In this document: positions 22,611 to 32,695 of the stretch, piece after piece
Numbering within the stretch: position 1 is the first letter of the stretch
Layout: each line of letters opens with the position of its first letter
Assembly: GCF_024323335.1 (NCBI RefSeq)
Contig: NC_066580.1
Location: 91,016,547-91,080,546 of the forward strand
Source of the DNA: Lathyrus oleraceus
Taxonomy: Eukaryota > Streptophyta > Magnoliopsida > Fabales > Fabaceae
Length of the DNA: 64,000 nt
Direction of reading: 5' to 3'
The notes under the pieces: model-generated
Databases searched by the model: none
Told to the model about the DNA's origin: nothing
The model's input: only the letters and a program-made list of their open reading frames with translations
Made by a program: the position numbers and the translations under genes

Positions 22611-23122
22611 TTTACACCCTTCATACACAAAATAGGGTGTAAATGTGTTAAAATTAAATGTAATTATAAGATATTTTACATTTGATATATCAAAAATAGG
22701 GTGTAAATATTTGTCATTTTACACCCGTTTGAATTATAATAGGGTGTAAATTCGTTTAACTTCAATGTATGTAGGTGACAATTTACACCCGTTTTATATT
22801 AAATAGGGTGTAAATGTCCTAAAATTCAATGTATATATCTACCAATTACACCTTTTTTTTATCTAAAACAGGGTGTAATAGGTGACAATTTACACCCGTT
22901 TTATATTAAATAGGGTGTAAATGTCTTAAAATTTAATGTATATATCTACCAATTACACCCTTTTTTTAAATCTAAAATAGGGTGTAATATATTCTCTTTT
23001 TACACCCGTTTTAAAACGGGTGTAAATTCTTCATACATATCTCACCCTTTGAATTTACACCCTATCATAACGGGTGTAATATGTATAAAAAACGGGTGTA
23101 AAATCTTCTTTCTGCACTAGTG
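22611..23122. repeat. Right subterminal and terminal repeats of the CACTA element
   Basis: About ten TTACACCC...GGGTGTAA paired units up to the terminal repeat. One stretch is a direct duplication of about 108 bp (about 22771-22879 and 22880-22990). The last unit before the end is a near-perfect hairpin, ACACCCGTTTT-AAAACGGGTGT, around 23003-23025. Confidence 0.85.
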
Positions 23123-23125
23123 AAC
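23123..23125. repeat. CACTA target-site duplication AAC, right copy
   Basis: AAC directly after the terminal CACTAGTG; pairs with 17616-17618. Confidence 0.85.
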
Positions 23126-23399
23126 GGAAGTGGAAGGACCGTCTGACCCAAGGATAGAAAACCAAAACCCTGAGAAATCCACTGAGGAAAGTGAACCTAA
23201 GGAAAAGGAAGAGAGTAATAAGGAAACCCTAGAAAAGAAGGAACCTTATATACCTCCACCACCTTACAAACCACCTATACCTTACCCTCAAAGGCTTGTT
23301 AAAACCAAAGATGTAGGCCAATTTAGAAAATTTGTTGATCTCCTTAAACAATTAAACGTTACAAAGCGCTTAGTGGGAGACAACAGAGCGAGAGTTTGA
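23126..23399 (+). pseudogene. Athila-type gag-pol, downstream part, truncated
   Basis: Continues the gag frame past the CACTA insertion: an E/K-rich linker, then a proline-rich PPPPYKPPIPYPQRL segment and QFRKFVDLLKQLNV, which in Athila-group polyproteins lies between the nucleocapsid and the protease. About 12 codons later the reading enters LTR sequence (from 23381) and stops at 23397-23399. Everything from the protease onward is deleted. Confidence 0.85.
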
Positions 23400-23872
23400 G
23401 ATAAGAGAGTTTGAGATAAGGGTGTTTAAAACGGTCAGTATTTTCTTAAAAAGAGTTTCTGCAACTTTATTGTTTTCAAAATATGGTTTTTGACTTAATT
23501 ATAAGTGACAGCAACATTAATATAAAATCATGGTTTATTCAACAGAGCGAGAGTTTGAGATAGAACCTTTAACCAATAAAGTTTACCGAAACGATTCATT
23601 TTAAAACCAAGAAACCGACAAAGACTTGATTCCCTAGTTTTGACGAATTACATACCGATATCCGTTTTATTAATATTTAATCTAGACATTAGTTTAGCTC
23701 TTAGTTTTTCCCCAAACAATCAAACATCTTCACCTTAGATTTACGTAGTAACTTTAGATAACGGTATATCGATTCATAAGTCCCTGTGGGATCGATATCT
23801 TTTAAAACTACGCGATAGAACTGTGCACTTGCAGTTTGTATCCCATTCTCGACTCACCCAGTCGAGCGATCA
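23381..23872 (+). repeat. 3' LTR stub of the Athila-like element
   Basis: 492 bp matching 15548-16024 of the 5' LTR. One substitution was found (AAGTTAACC versus AAGTTTACC), plus a 15-bp tandem duplication (AGAGTTTGAGATAAG) right at the deletion junction. It ends GAGCGATCA, followed by TTGGA. Confidence 0.9.
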
Positions 23873-23877
23873 TTGGA
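23873..23877. repeat. Target-site duplication TTGGA, right copy
   Basis: Matches 14256-14260 exactly. Confidence 0.85.
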
Positions 23878-24900
23878 AGTGAATGAAACACCAACATGAA
23901 TCATTGGACATGACTATGACTTGAATGCATCACATGGCTTTAATTAACTTGAGTGGATAATGATGGGCATGAACCCAAGATCTTTGCAAGGAACAAAATG
24001 TATAACGAACTAGGACCTAACCAAAGATTCATGGACCAAGCATTAATAGCATGCAGTAGAGTTATGACACATGACCAGATGAAATGAAGAATGAACCCTA
24101 TTCTTAGAATGACCAGATTAAATGGACCTAAACAAAGCATGTTCAAGCCATGGGCTAAGCATGAGGAGAGGGACAAATGGAATGCCATGGATGGATGAAA
24201 GCAAATGAATGTTCTGGAGCCATGTGCTCAGATTAGAACCAAAGGTTAACAGTCAACATAAGGTAACACATGTGAGATCATGAATGGAATTGAGGCCAAT
24301 ACATCAATATGAATGGCTATTAGCAAGACAATTTAATGAGCCAAGCACCCTAAATGCAGGAGGATCAGAGGAAACGAGGGTTTCTTGGACCACAAGCTTC
24401 ATCAAGAAACCTGGTCAGTCAAATAGGGTTTGGTGATGCAAAAGGGTATATTGGTGGATTTACAAGGTATGGGTCATGAAAAAACTTTGGATTTGATGGG
24501 TTCTCAATGGCATGGTCAAGATCCATTGTGAATCATGATTTGTACAAGTCAAAGGATGGTCAAGAACTAGGGTTTGGTCCTTGGGTGACCATATGAATCT
24601 TGAAGCTTCTCAAAAAGGGACCTACCACCCAAATTGGACTTGGGGAGTGAGTGAGATGTCTTGAATGATCCTCCAATATTTGTAGGATGCTTGACGATGA
24701 GATTAGCGTTAAGGTGACTTGGGCATACCTCAACATGACCAGATAATTTTGGGGCTTTGCAGATGAATCCCATGCCTTGGACTTGTAGATTATTCAGATC
24801 ATCAAGTACAAATGCATATGAGATGCACGTATGGGATGTATGCTTAAGGTTTAGGGCTCAAGAAGATGATATGGGGTAGGATAAATTTGAGGGTATGACA
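23878..24900 (-). repeat. Probable inverted LTR end, continuation of the 11328-14255 remnant
   Basis: No gene. The sequence ends GGGTATGACA at 24900. Read on the minus strand this is TGTCATACCC, a common start for plant gypsy LTRs. Together with the leader-like CCGGAGCTC region near 12100 on the same strand, this suggests one inverted LTR split by the Athila-like element. No matching target duplication was found, so limits and orientation are tentative. Confidence 0.4.
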
Positions 24901-25230
24901 GCACATTAATAAAAAACCTAATGAACTTTTCTTTCGTTTTCTCATTCTTGCTCAATAGATAGAAGAAAACAATTAACATAAGCTAACATTCAATCGCTAA
25001 TATAACTAAGAGGTTCTCGTTGAGTACAACAGATATGAGGGGTGCTAATATCTTCCCCTTGCATAACTGACTCCCGAACCCGAATTTGGTTACGACGACC
25101 ATTTTTCTTTTCTTTTAGGGGTTTTATTGATATTTTTCCTTTCCTTCATTGGAATAAATAAACTTAGGTGGTGAATCTATTTGAACACATTTTTTTCCGC
25201 GAGCGTGTGATATGCTTCGCGAAGGATCAT
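24901..25230 (+). repeat. Degraded Tat-type LTR end (U5)
   Basis: Keeps the order of U5 landmarks seen at 10921-11327 in eroded form: GATATGAGGGGTGCTAATATCTTCCCC, TTGCATAACTGAC, ATTTTTCCTTTCCTT and GGTGGTGAATCT. It probably ends in the CCGCGAGCGTGTGAT region. No primer site or gene follows. Confidence 0.45.
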
Positions 25231-26770
25231 GTTTTTTTATATGCGACAACACCATGTGGCCATTAACAAGGGGCGTGCACATGGAAACAAAAGAGAGAAT
25301 CATAGGAGATCTTTCTCCTTTGTTCACTTTTTTATGTCTCTTCTCCTTAGCTCTCTCTCATGTCTCTCTATCTGAAAAACGACAACAACCTCACTTTCCT
25401 CTCTTTTCAAATCAAAACCCATAAAATAACATGAACACGTTGAATATCACTCAAGAACATATGAATGATCTTGAGTGATTTTCCATAAAAACATCAAGCA
25501 TGCCTAAATTCGAAAATCACAAATACTAACCTTACCTAATTTATCACACCTAACATGAATTTATGCTTGAAATAAATAAACTACAAACCCCAAAACCCAA
25601 AATCAAACCCACAGTTCACAAACCTTAAACCCCCAAAATCATTCGATCCAATCGATTTACAAGCATATAACAATAATTAACAAGGGGGAAGGGGAAAACA
25701 AGCATACATCAACAATTATCATGCAAAAAACCATAAAATGGAGCTTGGTGGTACCAAATCAGAGTTACTTTGGCAAAGACTCAAATTCCGAAGAGCCCAA
25801 TAAATCTAGGTAGCTTTCTCTTTTATCTCTCCTTCTCTCATTTTTATTTGTCTAGTCCTTCTAACTCTTTCCTTCTCCTCTAAATTTTTTTGCAAATTCT
25901 CCGTGAGTTGTTGTTGTTGATGTAGGATGAGGCTTAAGCTCAGCTTAATTAGAGCTTCAATATGAATCTCTAATGTCTATGAAAATGAGCTTTAGGTGAA
26001 AGGTTTTGGGGTAAGAGATTTATGTGGATTTGTGATATCATAAGGGGTTTTGGTAGCTTTAACTTTGTATAATTGTAGGTTTTTTGTGTTCTTGGTGGAT
26101 GTGTTTCTCTATGTGTAGTGTTAGGCTTTATAGTAGTGAGTTATGTTAATATAAACATGTGAAGTTGATGATTCCAAGTGTGTGAGTTGAATGAAATTCG
26201 TGTGAAAGGGTGAAGCGTAATTCGTGGGAAGTTTGACGGAGAGGTAAATGTGATTATGAGATGTATAATTTGGATAATATCAAGTGAAAAAATGTGGAAT
26301 GAACATGTGCTCCAAAATCACACATAAATTGTGTGACTCTTTCGTGCAAACTTGCAATCTCAAATGTAATTCACTTTAAAATTTCAATGAAACGCAATTA
26401 AACTTAAAATTATGTTTTGCTTCATTTCCAATTTCTTTTATTTGTTTTGGTTTAGAATAGGTTGATTATGATTTCATGTAAAGTCCAAAATCAACATTTA
26501 TGGAATGATGATGTGATCATGAAATGTAATATTGAATTAAATTATTCATGTATGTTTATTTCAACTTTTGTTTCGTGTATGGAATTTTATTTTGAATGGT
26601 GATGACATGTTAGTTTAAACTCAAAACAAATAGATATATGGATCTTATTTGAATCATGATGGTGTGTGATGTATTGTGAAGAAAATGATACACTATTACT
26701 TCATTTTTGCTTATGTATGGAATTCCACTTTGTTTAATGCCTTTAAGATTCAAATATTTCATGAAGCATG
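25231..26770. other. AT-rich sequence, nothing recognised
   Basis: No gene, RNA gene or repeat boundary could be supported. Pyrimidine-rich sequence at 25310-25400 and 25810-25890 resembles leader or LTR sequence, but no ends were found. Confidence 0.4.
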
Positions 26771-29700
26771 TGTAAGAACCCAATTTTGACCCTAAGATCT
26801 CTCATGTGCATAGGCATTAGGATCACACCTTGGCATCCTTCTTACCCTTCACTCATTAGGTTTGCATTGGGAGAGATCGCCAAAGACATTTGATTGTATA
26901 ATAATTGGTTTCTCATTATTTACTAACCAAAATACCAAAAATATGTCAATGTATAGTTTGTTGCTTTTGCAGGTAGTGTGTTTGTGTTCACCAATACTTC
27001 ATCAAGCTCATACCTAAGGTTTGAGACCCTCAATGCAAGGAGACTAATCAAGATATATCTCACATTTACTCTAGACATAATATATGGATCCCCATGATCT
27101 TCACATATCATTTTTATAAAGAATTCATCAAGAGTTTGAAGCTTGTTTTCCTTGGAAACCCTAATTCATTTTGGTATCTTGTGTGACTTCTTTAACAAGT
27201 TTCCTCATCAATTAATCAAATATTCCAAGTTATACTTCATATTACATCATCTTACACATATATGATCCTTAATGAATCCAAAAGATCAAGAGAATGTCAA
27301 GCTAGTAAGATGGTTCATGGTGGTTGACCAGAGAAAGTCAACTAGTAAAAACTGGGGTTCCCTAGACCCTATCTCCTACAATATTTGTCATACGAAAATG
27401 ATTCCAAGAGAAACGTTACTTGTAATGACATTCCAAACAACTTTCATGTTGAAGTCAATAGCTAGTTTTGCTTTGAAAGTCATTTTTATGGTGAATGATT
27501 ATAGGTCATTTTATATGAATCCTAGTTAGGAGGTCAACTTCCAAAGACTATAACTTGCTCAACTTTAATGATATGAAATCCATTCAAATTTCATGATCAA
27601 ATTCAAGACGTCCTTTCGAACTTTTATGTTTGTAGGAAGTTCAAATTCAACTTGAAAATGCATGTGCCAAGAGGAAACATTATAGGTCATTTTGGGCCAT
27701 TACCATTGAACAAGTGATTTTCCTCAACTTCTAAAATGCATAACTCCTTCATGCCAAATCCAAATGAGGTCATATTTGTGACCACATTGAATATGTTTGA
27801 AAGGTATACAACTTTGATGAATGAACATTTTCCATTTGAAGTCCATAGCAAAAGTTATTCAAGGTGGAAGAAGTGAACATTTGACTTGGTACTTAGAAAA
27901 TTTTCAAATATGTTTGATTTACCAAACTTCCACCTCAAAATGCTTCATGATCTAAGATACAAATGGAAAAGTGTTCAACATGAAAGTTGTTCCCCTTGAT
28001 AACGCCTTTCCAAAATGTCCAAAATTATCTCATTTGGATAAAAATTGAAGGACTAGCGCATGGGTGCAATGCTTGGTCCCATTTGGAATATTCTCACAGC
28101 CATTTTCCAAGCCATATTGCATGGCTTCATGAATTTCTTTCAGCATCACATGTGCACGACATTGGACCAAATCCAATCATTCTTTGGGCTTTGTACACGC
28201 CCATGAATGCTTGCATGAGGTAATTGCTATTTTTGGGTTTCAAATGGAGGTATGTGGAAAGCATGTGATAACCCTATAAATACAAGTGCTATGAGCTCAG
28301 AAATGCATCAACACCTTGCCCAGGCTTTGCGAAGACAACTCAGACCCCTCACTAAATAGAATTTCTTGAGGATTTCATTGAAATCGAGTTTGAATTTCAC
28401 CTTCTGTTTTGAAGTTCAAACTCCAAGAATTCATTCCCCTTTTCATCTCAATTGATCACTGCAAGCAAGAGGAGGAAGAATCAAGCAAATTTAGATCAAG
28501 ATCAAGATCAAGCTGATTTGAAGCTACTCGAAGGTTAAATTTCAGAAACATCATCTCTTCGATTCTCTCTAAATTCTTCATTATTCTTTGTAATTTTTGG
28601 TTGGCTGAAGTCCTATCAATGTAGGCAACAAGATTGAGTTGCTATGAGTTTAAATAAAAGCAACTCGATTCATGATCCTCAAAATTCAAATCCTTGTATC
28701 TTTTTATATACTTAGAATTGGAGAAAATTGAGGCCAGATTCGAGTTCCTGAGCATTTTCTCTTTAAAATAGTGTCCTTGTTTTCCATTTTTCATGAAGTT
28801 TAGGTTGGACCAGTCCGGTGCTTCTCACCGGAGAAGATTACCGGAGCTAGGGCTCCGGTTGTGTGTTGGCAAGGTTCCAACCATCTGATCTTGGTCCAAC
28901 GTTCTAATGTTGGCCATTGGTTTTGAGTACCATGCGTGTGGCGCTTTGACTCAGGTCCACCTTAGGTAGCATGCGCATTGTCATCAAATTTGTCACCTCA
29001 ATTAATGAGGGAGATCTGATGACCCTTGTTTTTTTGTATTTATTGATTTTTCATTTAATTGCTTTATTTTGTTTAATTCATATTAATTTCATTTTTAATC
29101 CAAAAAATATGGGACTTTCACCAAAAATCTTTAAATATTTTTCTCTTTCATTTTCTGAATTAAAAATATTTTTTGGATTAATTTGGATATTTTTCCTGAA
29201 TTAAATGTTTTTGTGCATATTTTTAATTATTTAAAAATACTTTTGACTTTTCATTAATCATGAAATTTTTCGCCTAAGGTCTTTTAACCTTGTTTGACCT
29301 AGGATAAATCTATTGGCCATTTATTTGGTGTTTTGAAGAAGTTTTAGGTTTTGGCCTAATTAAATTAAATTTTAATGCATTTTTAATTTGATTTTTAATT
29401 GATTAATTGTATAAAGATTATGTTGAGCTATTTTTATGGTCTTGTGATGTTTGACTATTTGTTTGGGCCTTGGTTAAGGTTGATTTGACTTTTGTTGGAT
29501 TAAAATCATTGAATTTAGGGGATTGATAAAATGTACATTTCATCTCCAAAAATGAATGGATGATTTTAATTTGATAAAATTCCTCCCATGACCAATTTGT
29601 GTTTCTCTCATTCCCCTTCCCTTTCATCTTCATTCCTATTCTTTCTATTCCTTTCATTAACCAATGAAGTCTCAATATCCTAAGGCTAATTGGTTCATGA

Positions 29701-31516
29701 ATGACTTTGTGTTAGATGAACCAATACAAGTATGGATGAGATAGGTTCATCCCTTTTGATCTTTTCTTTTAGTGTGTGGTATGTTTTAGGAGTTTGGTTC
29801 ACTATACAAAATCTCTAACATGCATTAACAGCCAAATTTTTATTGCCCGACCTTAGATAGTTGTGACTTCTACATAAGTCCAATTACGATTGCTTAACAT
29901 AGAGCTAAATTTTGACCCTAAAGGCATATCATTCTAGTAAGTGGGATAGTAAGTCACCCATCTTTCATGGTATTGTATGGAAACTTGGCCTTTTTTCCTA
30001 TGGAAGATGTCTTGGTTCAAGGATCCATGCTTGTGAATAGATGGTTGAGTGTTCTCCAAAGAATGACTTAATCAATTAAAAAGCAAAAGCCTACTCACAT
30101 CTAATTAACTTTAACTAACACAAAGTATTGTTAATATTTCTTTACTTTCAAGTCATTTACTTTATGAAATTTAATTTCTAGTCATTTATCATTCTTTGCC
30201 ATTTAGATTTCATTAAACTTGTTTATGTTTATGTCATTTTTACTTTGCTCATTTGAGCCATATCTTGTGATTGTATATATTTGTTTGTGTATGTTGATTT
30301 TGTTTATGGTCTTAGGACCTTAAAATACTTAATAAACAACAAAAACCTTAAAAAATGTTTGATGGACTGTTGATCTTGATATGAACTTTTTGACTTAGAA
30401 CTAGGCAGCATTCCCTATGCAAAAAGGACTTGGCCAATGCCAACATTCTTAGACCAAGTTATTGTGAACTAAGCCTTCACTTGATGCAAGTCTTGGGATT
30501 TATTTGAGTCCATCTGCTACATTGTATTGATGCCAATTGTTATTTTGATCTTGTGTCTAATGTCTTCTTTTGAGTTGATCAAGGAGTATTTCATCTGATA
30601 CATGAGAAGACAAAGAAGACTGGTAGCCATGGGATTTACTTGCTTGGATGTGGCCATTTTTATTTGATGCCTTGATCTTTATGATGTCTGATATTGCTAA
30701 TTTCCTGATTGATTATTGCTTGATTCAAATTCCAAAGGGAAAGTCGGTTTTCTATATGACATTCTTATTTGTTGGATTGCATCCCATTGGTCAGATCTTT
30801 TCAACTCTTAACTTTTAATTTTATGCTTAGGACAGCCTCTTCATCTTCCCCCACTTCTTAAATTTCAAAATATCTCCGCCTTTTCAAAAACTTTCTTTGC
30901 TTGTGTTTTCAAACTTAGACTTTGTTCAAATTATTAGAAACTTTTGACTTATGCCAATGAATTTTCAAACCTTTTTATTAAATCAAATTTGTAAATGAAC
31001 TTAACCATATTGACTTAAAATTTTAAAAGACAAAAAAAGGAACTAACACTAATTCAAATTTTTGGCCTTTGTGCCTTCCATTTAATCTTTTATTAAAATC
31101 AACTCACTCACTTTGAAATTGTTATCACGAACTACGAGGTTTTGATCCCTCATTTTTATCTTTGTACGTAGGCACAAGATCGAAGGTCTTGTCAAACACA
31201 AAAATATAATGAATGAATTCTTTTCTCATCCTCACACTCTATTTTTTTCTCAAACATCATTTATACCAAAAACACATATAGACATAAAAAAGGGCTCCCA
31301 AGGACACTTTGGGTGCTAACACCTTCCCTCTGTGTAACTAACCCCCTTACCTGAAATCTCTGGCATTTTATTAGTTTTGATTTGAAAACTTCTTACCTTT
31401 GGGTTTTGTTCGTACCTTTCCCCTTTCCTTTGGAAACAATAAAAGTGCGGTGACGACTCTAGTTTTATTGACTTTAAGCTTATCCATAGCTTAGTGGTCA
31501 TGAATCTACCGCTACA
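26771..31516 (+). repeat. 5' LTR of Ogre-type element A
   Basis: 4746 bp from TGTAAGAACCC to CTACCGCTACA, followed by a mutated primer site. Landmarks: TATA box at 28275, a GC-rich inverted pair ACCGGAG...CTCCGGT at about 28828-28860, the conserved leader block at 29842-29910, the U5 block AACTACGAGGTTTTGATCC near 31131 and GTACGTAGGCACAAG near 31166. It is the same subfamily as the inverted solo LTR at 6254-10915. No gene lies inside. Confidence 0.85.
28275..28282 (+). promoter_or_regulatory. TATA box of LTR A
   Basis: TATAAATA in the context ACCCTATAAATACAAG, about 1.5 kb into the LTR, as in the related LTRs. Confidence 0.6.
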
Positions 31517-31525
31517 GAAATTTAG

Positions 31526-31543
31526 TGATGACTCTGCTGGGGA
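31526..31543 (+). other. Decayed primer-binding site of element A
   Basis: TGATGACTCTGCTGGGGA, nine bases after the LTR end. It differs at two positions from the intact TGGCGACTCTGCTGGGGA of element B (43151), both G-to-A or C-to-T changes. The 3' end of a tRNA-Arg is the primer usually given for Ogre; that assignment is from memory. Confidence 0.8.
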
Positions 31544-32401
31544 GTAGTCCTCAGTGGGTTTAGCCTACTTTTTTATGTATATATTTGTATATTTTATGTT
31601 TGTATACTTATTTGTGTGATATGATCTGTCTATTCTGCTTGGTGATCACTGAGTGGTGAGATAAGTTATAACCCGAACTTGAGTGCAAATAAGATAGGAG
31701 GATGGTATAGTCATGTTCAACTTGTGTGGAGTAGTCCTTAACAAGTTGGCTTGAGATCCATCTACTTAGTGGAAACCCTTTTGGAGTTACTAATGTCACA
31801 CAAGTTATTTGTGGATAGACATTACTTTCTCTGATTTGGGGTCCGAGAAGCTGAAGACCGTAGAACAATTAACCCAACTTGGCCTATTTAGGACATAGTG
31901 TGGAGACTGTTCAGGTGTAGACTTGATAATAGTTGTTACGCGATACTACACTCAGACGAGTTTCTCTTGAGAATATTATGGGTTGATGAGTTAGTCATCC
32001 TAACCTATAATATCTGATAGATGGGATTAAGACTCTGAGAACTTTTTAGAACATGATCTATAAGTTTTTATACTTAATACATTCCTTTGGGATGGTTCTT
32101 AACCTGACTTCATGCTCGTGACTCACAACAAACCCTTTCATTCTTGGTTAATCCGATCAAGTCTTATCAATATCAATGGAACCTGGGTGTTGATAAGGTG
32201 AAAACCATAATCCACCAAAATAGATGATTGATCTTGACGATGACTTAATCCATCCCTTGATCTTTATTTGTGTTTGCCTTGTGTGATCCCTTGTTTATGA
32301 TTGTTGCATTCATGCATACATGCACATTATAATATTCATCACAGAAAAATAGATTTCAAGGAACTAAGGTCTTATTTGTAAACATTTTCAGACCTTGGAT
32401 T
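31544..32401 (+). other. Untranslated leader of element A
   Basis: Runs from the primer site to the ORF1 start and is homologous to the element B leader at 43169-44031; shared phrases include GTGTGGAGTAGTCCTTA and GGAACCTGGGTGTTGATAAGGTG. No gene. Confidence 0.7.
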
Positions 32402-32695
32402 ATGGACGAAGGAACACTAAGAAGTACAGTTTCAGATGTCCCGATTTGAAAGAGCTAAGGAAGTTGTCATCTTTTGTACTAGATCTCGTGGACTTTAATA
32501 AACAGCATGGGAAGCTTTTTTCTGTGTTATCTGCTGATGTGGTTGAAGGACTTCTAAGTGTTTTGGTTTAGTTTTATGATCCTCTCTATTGTTCCTTCAC
32601 TTTCCCTGATTATCCGCTTGTGCCTACGTTAGAGGAGTTTACACATCTCTTGGGAATACCCATTTCTGACAAGGTACCGTTTAGTGGATTGGAGG
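32402..32695 (+). pseudogene. ORF1 of element A, 5' fragment
   Basis: Homologous to ORF1 of element B (44032 on). Compared with B it lacks a few bases after the ATG, so the homologous frame starts one base off. It contains an in-frame TAG where B has CAG (about 32569, after LLSVLV). It keeps the ORF1 signature FYDPLY...FTFPDY...LEEF...LLGIP. ORF1 is the extra protein of Ogre-type elements, of unknown role, related to a plant mobile domain-like family. It is cut at FSGLE by the solo LTR at 32696. Confidence 0.8.

Larger units (their letters stand above)
17619..23122 (+). mobile_element. Gene-capturing CACTA (En/Spm) DNA transposon, non-autonomous
   Basis: 5504 bp bounded by CACTAGTACAAAAAGAA on the left and, as reverse complement, CACTAGTGCAGAAAGAA on the right (15 of 17 bases match), with an AAC duplication outside. 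Both arms hold dense ACACCC/GGGTGT subterminal repeats, the usual binding sites for CACTA transposase accessory protein. No transposase (TNP2/TnpD) is encoded. The interior instead holds, all in plus orientation, eight ALDH3 exons (18269-20052), four SPX-MFS transporter exons (20486-21727) and two exons of a Ulp1-type protease C-terminus (22036-22377). It must depend on a transposase made elsewhere. Confidence 0.92.
14261..23872 (+). mobile_element. Young, internally deleted Athila/Cyclops-like retrotransposon
   Basis: Ty3/gypsy retroelement with outer ends TG...CA inside a TTGGA duplication. In order: 5' LTR (14261-16024), primer site (16031-16048), gag (16138 on), a CACTA transposon inserted in gag (17619-23122), the rest of gag up to about 23380, then directly a 3' LTR stub (23381-23872). 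Protease, RT, RNase H, integrase, polypurine tract and the first about 1290 bp of the 3' LTR are missing. The gag style, the PBS and the PYPQRL-containing segment match Athila-group elements; pea Cyclops belongs to this group as I recall. It cannot move by itself, but could be packaged in trans only if the remaining RNA signals suffice. Confidence 0.88.

Noticed and set aside
24895..24910. Precise end of a complete inverted element
   Set aside because: TGTCATACCC fits an LTR start, but no GCACA duplication or partner end was found, so only a low-confidence LTR remnant is reported.
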